Positions 48,501 through 58,069 of a stretch of 64,000 nt of DNA are shown one piece after another; position 1 is the stretch's first letter, and each line of letters opens with the position of its first letter. The notes under the pieces are model-generated. The model had not been told where the DNA came from. It worked only from the letters and a program-made list of their open reading frames with translations, and made no database searches. Source of the stretch: Papaver somniferum. Lineage: Eukaryota; Streptophyta; Magnoliopsida; Ranunculales; Papaveraceae. The position numbers and the translations under genes were made by a program. The stretch is from assembly GCF_003573695.1 (NCBI RefSeq), contig NC_039366.1, positions 163,560,770 to 163,624,769 of the forward strand. Direction: 5' to 3'.

Positions 48501-49265
48501 TCGGTCTTGCCAGGGAACGAGATGATGCTCGTGCTGAAGTCTACGCTCTCAGCAATGCTCTTTCCGCGTCTCGTGCCGATGTAGCTCGTCTTGCTGAGTC
48601 TGAGAGGAATCTTGAAGTGTGCATGTACAGACTCAGCAAAGGGGTCTCAGAGATAAATAAAGAGGTCGACCACCTTCGTCATATGGACTCGATGAAGCAG
48701 GTAGAATTAGATGCCTGTCAATTTACTCTCACCAACCTTCAAGTAGACTATAAGAAATTATCCGCGGAATATGATCATCTTGATGAAGCGCGAGATGCGG
48801 TTGTTAATGAGTATGAAGAGGCTTCGGCTTGTGTCGAAGGTATNNNNNNNNNNNNNNNNNNNNNNNNNNNNNNNNNNNNNNNNNNNNNNNNNNNNNNNNN
48901 NNNNNNNNNNNNNNNNNNNNNNNNNNNNNCAAGAGGAACAAACCAATCACTTCAAGAATTTAGCAGCCACCCGCGAGGAGGCCGTTGGTGCTGCTTCCAG
49001 AGAAGTGAATCGGCTATCTTCGTTATTATCCCAAGCCCAACAGCGGACAGCAGTTATTAAACATAAGGCTCGTTGTCAATTGGCTGAGGAGACGAACAAG
49101 ATGCTGGAGAGGATAGAACTTGGCCTAAGGAATGAACATGGTCTCGTGAAGAACTATCCTCGTCGTCCCGTTCCTGCTGCATTGCCCAGCTCCTCGGGCC
49201 CCTCTTCTGGTGGGAGCGTCCCATCAAGTCTTCGGAATAATCCTGACGACGGGACCGCCAACTAG
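45538..49265 (+). CDS. Tat-2 antisense gene, five exons, transposase-like/coiled coil
   Basis: Plus-strand gene opposite gag-pol. ATG 45538 (MSDRPRP) after an AG-rich leader. Exons: 45538-46845, 46927-47766, 47842-48088, 48171-48839, and a last exon whose start lies in the N gap, ending TAG 49263-49265. Introns of 71-82 bp have GT...AG ends (CAG|GTACGC, GAG|GTAAAT, CAG|GTTTGG, AAG|GTATNN). With the last exon's start taken from copy 2 the frame is about 1154 codons without a stop. Exon 1 (residues about 160-410) resembles the 'putative gypsy-type transposon' (Transposase_28) region: TVGAFEAGLMLPLY, WDYGWIPGPRGW. Exon 2 is acidic. Exons 3-5 are long heptad-rich coiled coil, and the tail is Ser/Pro-rich. 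Likely a nuclear or particle-associated accessory protein; function unknown. Introns show the RNA source is not the element's sense genome. Confidence 0.8.
48844..48929. other. Assembly gap (86 N) across intron 4 / exon 5
   Basis: The duplicated copy has 132 bp in the equivalent place (50735-50866): the rest of a 71 bp intron and the first codons of exon 5. The gap is therefore too short by 46. Confidence 0.9.
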
Positions 49266-49911
49266 GTAGAGATCGCAGCGTTCTGTAGGGTCCGCGGCAT
49301 AATTATATTTTTTGTAACCATGTAACAAGGATGTTTTTTGATTGTGTATCCTTGTCTTTGGCCGTTCACTTCTTGTAATCACCCTTTATGAAATGAATCC
49401 TCTTCTTGATATACCTACAATGTTGTTTTTAAGTGTTTGTATTTTAAGTTTGTGAAAAATCAAAACAAAAGTTGTTAAGTGTTTTTGAGTGCGATACTGA
49501 AGGAAGGTACCTTCGTGATCGTCTTGAGACCTGTCACCCCGCTGGCAAATCCTGGGCCAGAGGATTCCCAGACGGTGGGGGCCGGGGCAACGTTCTAGGA
49601 TATAGAGTGTAAAATATGTACGCACCCATTCCGTCGACCCGTTGCCTTAAGATTGGTTGGGTATCTCTTTCTGCTGGGTGCCTTCCCCCCGGTCCTACAC
49701 TTATGGACACTGATGGGGGAGCCCTGAGAGATTGTAGATTAACTACTTTCCCCAATATTGTAGGTAGATTCCACTGACTTGATAATTTGAAAGCTTGTTT
49801 GATTGATAAGTTAAGGTCTGCAATTCCTCTTCCAGAGATAGAAACATGTGGAGCGGTCAGGCTCCCTTCTTCTTCTGGTACACTCCAAGCAGATTCAGAT
49901 CTGCGTTGCTT

Positions 49912-50103
49912 CTATGGGAAGTATGGTTTGAGCCATTTAGCATTCCAAGGATGCCGGAGGACCTCACCTTTTAGATTACGAAGGTAGTAGGAACCATTAC
50001 CCGCAATGTCGTGGATCATGAAAGGTCCTCCCCATGTAGGTGCTAACTTTCCCCATTTCTTTTCTTGCTGATACCGTGGGATTGTTCTCAACACATATTG
50101 TCC
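49912..50103 (-). pseudogene. Duplicated integrase C-terminal tail
   Basis: About 62 codons identical or nearly so to the end of the integrase at 51849-52040 (VLRTIPRYQQEKKWGKL, then WNAKWLKPYFP). It is cut off at the duplication junction and has no upstream integrase; not functional alone. Confidence 0.85.
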
Positions 50104-51202
50104 CTCGGCAAAAATCTCGTATTAGAGATTTGGTTGAGAAAATTAAGAGTGAAGCTAAGAAATGGGATGCTCGGGCTGAGGTATGGCGCGCGCGGCATGT
50201 TCAGATGGTCGACATGCAAAATCTGTACAACCATGATCGTGCTTTATTTAATGGCACACTGCTGTGGACCCGTGATAATCTGCGGGAAGCCCGTGAGCGC
50301 ACTTCCTTGTTGGAATCTAGGATTCAGCTGTTGGAAGAAGAATTACAGACGGCTCGATCCATTCCTCTTTCAGGGGTCCAGGATAATATGCTCTGTCTTG
50401 CCAGAGAAAGAGATGATGCTCGTGCTGAAGTCTACGCTCTCAGCAATGCTCTTTCCGCGTCTCGTGCCGACGTAGCTCGTCATGCTGAGTCTGAGAGGAA
50501 TCTAGAAGTGTGCATGTACAGACTCAGCAAAGGGGTCTCAGAGATAAATAAAGAGGTCGACCACCTTCGTCATATGGACTCGATGAAGCAGGTAGAATTA
50601 GATGCCTGTCAATTTACTCTCACCAACCTTCAACTAGACTATAAGAAATTATCCGCGGAATATGATCATCTTGATGAAGCGCGAGATGCGGTTGTTAATG
50701 AGTATGAAGAGGCTTCGGCTTGTGTCGAAGGTATAATCCCAATTCATCGAGTGTGATCTTGTTTTTTTTCTACGCTAACTCCGTGGTGTTGTCTTTTTCA
50801 GAGCTCGAGGGACGCCTTCGCGTCACAAATGAAAAACTTGAAAAGGCTCAATCTTCCTTAGCACAGCAAGAGGAACAAACCAATCACTTCAAGAATTTAG
50901 CAGCCACCCGCGAGGAGGCCGTTGGTGCTGCTTCCAGAGAAGTGAATCGGCTATCTTCGTTATTATCCCAAGCCCAGCAGCGGACAACAGTTATTAAACA
51001 TAAGGCTCGTTGTCAATTGGCTGAGGAGACGAACAAGATGCTGGAGAGGATAGAACTTGGCCTAAGGAATGAACATGGTCTCGTGAAGAACTATCCTCGT
51101 CGTCCCGTTCCTGCTGCATTTCCCAGCTCCTCGGGCCCCTCTTCTGGTGGGAGCGTCCCATCAAGTCTTCGGAATAATCCTGACGACGGGACCGCCAACT
51201 AG
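50104..51202 (+). pseudogene. Duplicated 3' end of the antisense gene
   Basis: Copy of exon 4 (to 50730), intron 50731-50801 (GTATAA...TTTCAG) and exon 5 (50802-51202, stop TAG). It lacks exons 1-3 and a promoter. The open frame is kept: a few amino-acid changes from copy 1 (for example LEKELQTAQSM to LEEELQTARSI). It supplies the sequence missing from copy 1. Confidence 0.85.
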
Positions 51203-51848
51203 GTAGAGATCGCAGCGTTCTGTAGGGTCCGCGGCATAATTATATTTTTTGTAACCATGTAACAAGGATGTTTTTTGATTGTGTATCCTTGGCTTTGGCC
51301 GTTCACTTCTTGTAATCACCCTTTATGAAATGAATCCTCTTCTTGATATACCTACAATGTTGTTTTTAAGTGTTTGTATTTTAAGTTTGTGAAAAATCAA
51401 AACAAAAGTTGTTAAGTGTTTTTGAGTGCGATATTGAAGGAAGGTACCTTCGTGATCGTCTTGAGACCTGTCACCCCGCTGGCAAATCATGGGCCAGAGG
51501 ATTCCCAGACGGTGGGGGCCGGGGCAACGTTCTAGGATATAGAGTGTAAAATATGTACGCACCCATTCCGTCGACCCGTTGCCTTAAGATTGGTTGGGTA
51601 TCTCTTTCTGCTGGGTGCCTTCCCCCCGGTCCTACACTTATGGACACTGATGGGGGAGCCCTGAGAGATTGTAGATTAACTACTTTCCCCAATATTGTAG
51701 GTAGATTCCACTGACTTGATAATTTGAAAGCTTGTTTGATTTATAAGTTGAGGTCTGCAATTCCTCTTCCAGAGATAGAAACATGTGGGGCGGTTAGGCT
51801 CCTTTCTTCTTCTGGTACACTCCCAGCAGATTGAAATCTGCGTTGCTT

Positions 51849-53118
51849 CTATGGGAAGTATGGTTTGAGCCATTTAGCATTCCAAGGATGCCGGAGGACC
51901 TCACCTTTTAGGTTACGAAGGTAGTAGGAACCATTACCCGCAATGTCGTGGATCATAAACGGTCCTCCCCATGTAGGTGCTAACTTTCCCCATTTCTTTT
52001 CTTGCTGATATCGTGGGATTGTTCTCAACACATACTGTCCCTCTACAAAATTTCGTAGCTTTACCTTTTTGTTGTACTCCCTTGCTAGTCTTCGTTGATA
52101 ATTTTCCATCTTTTGCAATGCTACTTCCCTTCTTCCTTCCAAGTCGTCCAACCTTTCTAACATCATATCTGTTGTGAGGTTTTTCTCCCAGGCTTCGGTC
52201 TTCGTGGTTGGCATGAGGATTTCCGTAGGTATGACTGCTTCAGCTCCATAAGTAAGAAGAAACAGGGATTCCCCGGTAGCGGACCTTCGTGTTGTCCTGT
52301 ATGCCCATAAGACATTGTGCAGTTGTTCGCACCATCTTCCCTTATGCTCGTCTAATTGTTTTTTGAGTATAAGGGCGAGGGTCTTGTTGGTAGCTTCCGC
52401 TTGTCCGTTGCTTTGAGGGTATAAGGGGGTGGACTTGTTTTTTCTTATTTTGAAGGTGTCGAAGAGCATGTCTATATTTTTTCCCTGTAATTGCTTGCCG
52501 TTATCAGATACAATTTCAGCAGGTATACCAAATCTGCAAATGATGTTCTGGAATATGAAAGTGAAGACATCCGCGTCTCTGATCCTGGCCAAGGCCTTAG
52601 CCTCCACCCATTTACTGAAGTAGTCCGTGGCTACTATCAAAAATCGTCTCTTCCTTGATCCTTCGATGAAAGGCCCGACGATGTCTACTCCCCATTTTGC
52701 AAATGGCCACGGGCTATCGACAGAATTTAACATTGTTGCCGGTGCGTGGATTTTTCTCGCGAAGCGCTGACATTATTCGCATCGTCGGGACATCCTCGCA
52801 GCATCTTGTATCATGGTCGGCCAGTAATATCCTTGCGTTTTTGCCTTGTCAGCTAGTGATCTCATACCGCTATGATTCCCTGCGTCACCATAATGGATAT
52901 CATTTGGGTCAATCCCCGGCATATCTCCTAACTTCCAGGCGAACACATCCGCATATTCCTTAAGTAATTTGGTTAAGGACTGTTCTCTCCCTTCGCCCAT
53001 GATGGTCCCAATTTTGACCATCTTCGGGTCTTCTTCCGTTCCTATGTTGATTTCCTTTGTGGGTTCCACTGGTGTGAACATAGGCTTTGGGTTTCCGAAG
53101 ACTGGGGCGCTCTTTAAT
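51849..53118 (-). pseudogene. Tat-2 RT start fused to integrase; integrase core intact
   Basis: The frame is continuous with the protease upstream, with a TAG at about 53118 and one TAA at about 52770. First part: LLKEYADVFAWKLGDMPGID, the conserved start of Tat RT. It then jumps straight to HSGMRSLADKAKTQGYYWP, the integrase zinc-binding domain, so about 2 kb of RT-RNase H is missing. From 52733 the core is complete: WGVDIVGPF (Asp), VSDNGKQ (Asp), then Glu in GQAEATNK with exactly 35 residues between the last two (D,D35E). C-terminal GPF-type domain ends WLKPYFP. The TAA falls in the CxxC of the zinc-binding domain (CE*CQRF). Integrase would insert element DNA into the genome. Confidence 0.85.
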
Positions 53119-53120
53119 TG

Positions 53121-54145
53121 CTATTTGGCGTGTTTCTGCTCTTTGTTGATTGTTGAGGTACTTGTTTCCGAGCCTCGGACATTACCCTCTTTCGTCAAGC
53201 CTTTTCCTGTGGTTTCCTTAAGGAATAGGTCTACGGCTTTCTCTTTCGTGGTTTCTTGATTTCTTACTCTTCGGATTTTTCGCTGTTCTTCTTGTTCATT
53301 GTTGATATGATCCTGAGTGGCCTGGCATTCTCGTGTAGCGATTCGATCTCCCTTGATATCCATGATTCCCTCAGGTGTTGGAAATCTGAGGTACTGGTGG
53401 TATGTTGCCGCAACTCCTTTGAGCTTGTGTACCCATTGTCGTCCAATAATGGCATTGTAGGGGGAAGGGGTATCCACCACACTGAATCGGGTATCCAGCT
53501 TCATGGGCCCTGCGTTAAACTGTAACACAATGTCTCCCAAGGGCTTCGTGGCCGCTCCATTGAATCCGTAGATGGTGTGATAAGAGGTCATCAATTGTTC
53601 ATCATGGAGCTTCATCCGCTTGAATGCATCATAGAATAGGACATTCACAGAGCTTCCCCCGTCTATGAGGATCTTTTTGAGGTTACATCCAGCTATTGGT
53701 AATGTTAGGACCAAGGGATCGTTATGGTCTTCCATATCTTCTTCGATATCCTCGGTATCGAAGATGACAGGAAATTCCATCCATTTTTCATGCTCGTCCA
53801 CTGTTATCCCATCGACCTTATATAACTCGCAGCGATCTTCGAATTGCTTCCGTAACCTTTTTCCAATCTGTGCTGTGAGTGAGGGTCTTGTGGCTTCGGA
53901 ACACGAGATGGAGTTGATTGTTCGGTTTTCTTCCGGAAGTTGGACTGGTTTGGTTCGTTTGGATCTGTCCTCGGTGACCTCCTTCCGTATGTAATGTTTG
54001 AGCTCTCCCGCATCAATTAATTTTTGGATCATTATTTTAAGGTTCTTGCATTTTTCGGTCTGGTGTCCGTTGAAACAGTGATACTCACAGTAATCTTTAG
54101 ACTTCTCGGATCTCGGGGGTTGCTTTCCCTTAGACCATGGCCATT
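53121..54145 (-). pseudogene. Tat-2 zinc knuckle and aspartic protease
   Basis: Phase differs from gag by one shift near 54146-54165. It starts with a Tat-type knuckle (YCEYHCFNGHQTEKC, about 54050-54092), then a linker, and a retropepsin with ILIDGGSSVNVLFYDAF, where D-G-G is the usual variant of the catalytic D-T/S-G in this group, and YNAIIGRQW as the second element. The protease looks intact. It ends at an in-frame TAG (53121-53123), after which the frame continues to the RT remnant. Confidence 0.8.
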
Positions 54146-55822
54146 CTAAGTTTTCCCTCCCTTTGATCTCTCGTAGGATACGAGCATAGCTAGCGTTGAG
54201 TTTCGTGTAAACTTGATCTTCGAATTTTCGGTCGCCTGTTCTTCGTTCATCCCTCCGTTCCTTTCTATCTTCGTGAGGTCTCTCATCTGAGAAACCCCTT
54301 TTGGCCCCATTGGTTTATCTGCTGAATTGGTGCGATGAGACCTCTGCGGATATGCCCTCGGGTTTTCCCGTTGAATTTCTTCAAGTCGAGCGTGCTTCTC
54401 GATAATTATTCGGAGATCGCCTTCTGTCTTGGGCACGTTCCCGTGAATTTCAACAAATAGGGGACTCATTCGGTCTAAGCCCCATTTATAGCAATTGATG
54501 CTTACCACTGGGTCCACGCTTCCTATGGCTTGGCAGATCCTATGCCATCTGTTCGTGTATTCCCTCGTGGTTTCCTTGTAGCCGATTGCTAATGAAAAGA
54601 GCTTATCCATCCCGGTGTTTACAGTCTTGTTGTACATGTATGTTCTTAAGAATTTCTCCGCAAGTTGGTCGTATGAGTGTATGGAGTTTGGTGGCAGATT
54701 ATCAAACCATGATAACGCCGATCCCTTCAAGCTTGACGGGAAGTATCTACAGAGTACGGCGTCGTTCTGTCCCCATCTAGCTAAGACACGGTTGTAGTAC
54801 CGAACATGTGCAGCAGGGTCGCTGGACCCATCATAGCATTCGAACGTCGGGACAGGGCATTTCAGGGGAATAGGGGTGTTGGCCAAGCGATGCGTTAGGG
54901 GCGTGGAGTTAGATTCTCTCATGACCTCTTCTAACCTTCCCCCACCTTGTTTATTTTTCAATTGCCTGATCTCTGCCATCATCTCATCCCGTAGTTCCTC
55001 CATTGCGCGTTGGTGCTCTAAATTCTTCAGCTCATTTCCGTCTGACTCTCCAACGTCATAATCCGGGTCGGATACGCTACGTCTCCTTGTCGCGTCCTCA
55101 TTAGCCGCTAGGACGACTCTACAGTCTTGGTTTGGCTCTGGTGCTTTGGAGCTTGCTTCATCAAGTTGTTGGCTGGTCTTTGTGCTTAGAGCAATCCGCT
55201 CCTTTAAATCTTGATTTTCTCTGGCCTACAGAGCTACAGCTTCTGCGTAAACCTGTTGGTTCCTCCTCAGTTCCTCGAGCTCAGCCATTAGTTGGTGTGA
55301 TTGGTTGGACCCCTGATTGGGAGTCCCCGCGCGTGCCGCTACAGCCGTGGCGCCGCCCTCCTCCATGGTCTGCACTAAAGGTGGAAGGGGTTCAGCTTCT
55401 GTTGCTGGTGTTTCCAATTTGGATTGAGCGCCCCTCTGCGGTGCCAGAGCCGCCGGTATGGTTTGATTCTGGTTATTTGTTAGCGGCATTCCAAAGGTTA
55501 GCAGATGCGCGGGTTGGAATGTTCTGGATTCATCCACCCTTTCCCTTGGTTGGTTAAGTTGACTCATGGCGAAGGTATTGCTAGCCTCCGCAGCCTTCAG
55601 GACTACCGCAGTTTCCCCGTATTTTATCGTTGCTGCTCTGAGAGCCGCCACTGCAACAGAATTAGCGTTCATGGGTGAAGTGATTTCTGCGGTATCCTGC
55701 CTTCGATTGGTCATTTTAGTTTTATCTCCTTTCTGTTTGCTTCGGGTGATGATCGGGGTTGTCCGGGGTGTTTCTTTTGACAAAGCTTTGGACTTTCCTG
55801 CTTCCTGCGTCTTCTCCATCAC
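54146..55822 (-). pseudogene. Tat-2 gag with one in-frame TAG
   Basis: A 558-codon frame with a single TAG at about 55226-55228. N-terminal half: basic, then Ala/Thr-rich and a coiled segment (LMAELEELRRNQQVYAEAV). After the stop, a second coil (MEELRDEMMAEIRQLKNKQ) leads to the capsid domain: VPTFECYDGSSDPAAHV, CRYFPSSLKGSALSWF, NLPPNSIHSYDQL, then an LFSLAIGYKETTREY stretch. It ends with a +1 shift into the knuckle. Gag forms the particle. A single stop could be read through but more likely is decay. 55823-56392 is the leader with an N gap. Confidence 0.85.
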
Positions 55823-56072
55823 GTGCCCTTTTGTTGATGACGAAATTTCGCGTAAACTTGCCTTCTTTACTCACAACACGTTCTCTGTATAAATTATTTC
55901 AAACAGAAACGGGAATATCCGCGTGAAGCGGGTTAGTTGGCGAAATACAACTTTTCAAGAGGGAATTAATACCCGCAGACTATAAAATATGGGACATGCG
56001 ATCCTTAGTATATAAAAAAAAACTATAGTAAATCCGACGGATATAAAATATGGGTTAAAGTTTTATTAAAGG

Positions 56073-56248
56073 NNNNNNNNNNNNNNNNNNNNNNNNNNNN
56101 NNNNNNNNNNNNNNNNNNNNNNNNNNNNNNNNNNNNNNNNNNNNNNNNNNNNNNNNNNNNNNNNNNNNNNNNNNNNNNNNNNNNNNNNNNNNNNNNNNNN
56201 NNNNNNNNNNNNNNNNNNNNNNNNNNNNNNNNNNNNNNNNNNNNNNNN
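56073..56248. other. Assembly gap (176 N) in the Tat-2 leader
   Basis: Lies between the primer site and gag. No second copy exists in the window to fill it. Confidence 0.95.
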
Positions 56249-56392
56249 AATAACCCTTGCTTGGAACAATAACTCTTATCGAAGGCAAAAGGTGGGTTTT
56301 TGAACATAATACAGTTGACGAATGATCTATACGGTCCGAGCTGATAAAATCGGAGCAATCACAGGACAAGATAAATCTTTTACCGGGACGAA

Positions 56393-56414
56393 GTCCCTGT
56401 TTCTAGCGCCAAAT
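56393..56414 (-). other. Tat-2 primer-binding site
   Basis: Directly after the 5' LTR end (…GTCCACA) the minus strand reads ATTTGGCGCTAGAAACAGGG. The TTTGGCGC core is a Gypsy primer type different from Tat-1's. Confidence 0.7.
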
Positions 56415-57271
56415 TGTGGACACAAGAACTACGCGGGAGTCCGAATGCCCACAATCAATCGTTAACGTCTAAAGAGATTACGATGATGATACCCTGACGT
56501 GGATTCATTGGCTCAAAACCTTCGGGTTTATCATAGCCTCCTCCTACTTCCCCGTGCGTGGCAATCATGCATGGGATACAAGTATTAAAGGAAAACAAAA
56601 CATATAAGCAAATACGTGCGGAGCTAAATGAATGTAAAGTGCTGAAATGTAAATAAGACCAAGGTTTACGTGGTTCAGCACTAAGGCCTACATCCACGGG
56701 GTTTGTTGTTCTACTATATTATTCCCAGTTACATGAATAGCTGAATGACTTTGGGTTTTACATATTTCTCTCCACTATGGGATTAACTTACCCTTACTAT
56801 CCTCTCTCTCTCTCTCTCCTTCTCTCCTGATGTTTTTTCTCCCCCTTCCTCTTTGTGGAGATTGGGTATTTATAAGGTTGGAACGTGGGATCCATCTCTG
56901 AAGACCGTTGGAACCTTATCTTCTCGTGTCCTTGCATCCATCACGCGGAGGTCTGCGTTTCCCCCTTGATCCCGCGGAGGCATCTTCGCTCGTTCCACAG
57001 GTTGGTCGACACGTGCACTGCTCAGAGTGTTTAATGCGGGTAGTTGAGGGGTCTGCTCGTGTCAGACAAGTGTCTTCTGCCCCTGTCAGTCCGTGTCAGC
57101 TAACTTCCTCTCCACCGTTGATCTTGGCCCCTCTTCTGGGGATGAGATAAAGCAACTCCTAGGGGTTTATTTGGTGCTTCGTGACGCATCATGCTTTGCT
57201 GTTTTGGCTTGCATGCTTTCCACGTACCTTTCTGTATGCACGTGTCCGATAGTGAGATATATGTGTACACA
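56415..57271 (-). repeat. Tat-2 5' LTR (857 bp)
   Basis: Five base changes and a CT repeat shorter by 4 relative to 43936-44796. It abuts codon 50 of the glycosyltransferase. Confidence 0.95.
56867..56874 (-). promoter_or_regulatory. TATA box of Tat-2 5' LTR
   Basis: Minus strand TATAAATA followed by 'cccaatctcc'. Transcription of the element would start near 56840, just before the CT/GA repeat. Confidence 0.5.
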
Positions 57272-57421
57272 ACTATCTACTAAGTATTTGAATCTAAGCA
57301 AATGAAATTGGTCTGAAACATCAGTGAAGGAAAGAATTGATGCAAATGAAGCTAGAAGTGCAAACATTACAAGAAACCATTTTAGAAACAGGGATTTAAA
57401 TACTTTGTCTGTAGACAACAT
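57272..57421 (-). CDS. N-terminal 50 codons of the split glycosyltransferase
   Basis: ATG at 57419-57421 opens a frame with a short basic start (MLSTDKVFKSL) and a membrane anchor (FLVMFALLASFASILSF), typical of type II Golgi enzymes. It ends exactly at the Tat-2 LTR. The last five bases (ACTAT on plus) repeat at 43931-43935, and codon 50 joins in phase to the TAT AAG GTA at 43930. Read through into the LTR it gives 34 unrelated residues and a stop at about 57167, so any product from this promoter would be an anchored stub. Confidence 0.85.
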
Positions 57422-58069
57422 ATCTATAGCACTTGGAAAATTTGAGAAGACTGAAAAATAAAAACATGGGTTTTCTTATGAGAAAAGAAAGATATTAAGA
57501 GCTCCAAGAATTTTCGATTTCTCTATCAGAGCTTTTCTTGATACCAACTGAAGGAGTTCCTGACGAATATACTTATTTTGAGTATGAGTATACGAGACTA
57601 CTTAGGGTTGTTCTTCAAAGATTCATTTCTGACGTTCGGGACTTCATAACACTATTTACAAGTGGAAGTAACTTTGTACGTTTCCTGGACGTGAAAGAAA
57701 ACAGAGGCTTCATAAAAGACGACATGTTTAAGAGTTGGTTCCTCGAGAGTTTATTTATTTTCCAAAAAAAAAAAAGAGTTAAAAATCCAACACTTGATAA
57801 CAATAATGTTACGAGCTTTGTGACATCTAGGAGGACCACGATCCGCATGAGGCGGCTTCAACATGTTCAACAGTTCAGTTATTTTCCAGAAAAAAGAGTT
57901 TAAAATTCGACACTTAATTATAATTATAACAAGGCTCGAAAAAATTATAATTATAATTCGACACTTAGCAAAAAAAATTATAATTATAACAATGTTATGT
58001 GTCTTATGACATCTAGGAGGAGGACCACGACCCGCATGAGGCGGCTTCATCCGGAATGATTCCACGAAG
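57422..58069. repeat. Upstream region of the glycosyltransferase with a duplicated block
   Basis: This holds the presumed promoter side of the minus-strand gene. 57762-57862 and 57885-58050 are two versions of one block ('gacatctaggaggaccacga', 'cgcatgaggcggcttca'), the second with extra 'aattataattataac' units. No clear TATA box was assigned. Short frames on both strands here are not conserved between the blocks. Confidence 0.55.

Larger units (their letters stand above)
48213..52040. repeat. 1.9 kb tandem duplication inside Tat-2
   Basis: 48213-50103 and 50104-52040 are direct copies differing at scattered single bases. Copy 2 is 46 bp longer only because of the short N gap in copy 1. Each copy holds antisense exons 4-5, the spacer and the end of integrase. 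The junction at 50100-50110 joins the integrase side ('...tgtccctc') to the exon 4 side ('ctcggcaaaa'), sharing CTC. Confidence 0.9.
43936..57271 (-). mobile_element. Tat-2: 13.3 kb Tat-type Gypsy element with antisense gene
   Basis: Bounded by LTRs 43936-44796 (3') and 56415-57271 (5') and by target duplication ACTAT (43931-43935, 57272-57276). Minus-strand order: LTR, primer site, gag, knuckle-protease, RT start fused to integrase, spacer, then the plus-strand antisense gene 45538-49265, polypurine tract, LTR. RT and RNase H are deleted. LTRs differ by five substitutions and a CT-repeat length change, about 99.4% identity, so insertion is recent. It lies inside exon 1 of the glycosyltransferase gene. 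A 1.9 kb tandem duplication and two N gaps occur inside. Confidence 0.95.
40464..57421 (-). pseudogene. DUF604/GT31-type glycosyltransferase gene split by Tat-2
   Basis: Host gene on the minus strand, about 513 codons when the insertion is ignored. Exon 1: 57421-57272 plus 43935-43202; exon 2: 41299-40754; exon 3: 40580-40464 (stop TAG 40464-40466). Introns are GT...AG and phase 0 (CAG|GTACAC, TTGCAG|CTT, AGG|GTATGT, AAACAG|GGC). Residues about 12-32 form a signal anchor, then a charged Gln/Glu/Lys linker, then the fringe-like domain: FVLGEDDTVFF (DxD, about 194-197), YYIGDNSE, MAYGGGGFAIS, GSDERISAC, then exon 2 RGDPYGLLAAHPLAPL and exon 3 RRQCCEI. Family members are type II Golgi proteins presumed to transfer sugars; substrate unknown. 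All exons are otherwise open, so only the 13.3 kb insertion breaks it. Confidence 0.9.

Noticed and set aside
49386..49755. Minus-strand 73-79 codon frames, repeated at 51323-51692
   Set aside because: They lie in the spacer between the convergent integrase and antisense gene and are doubled only by the tandem duplication.
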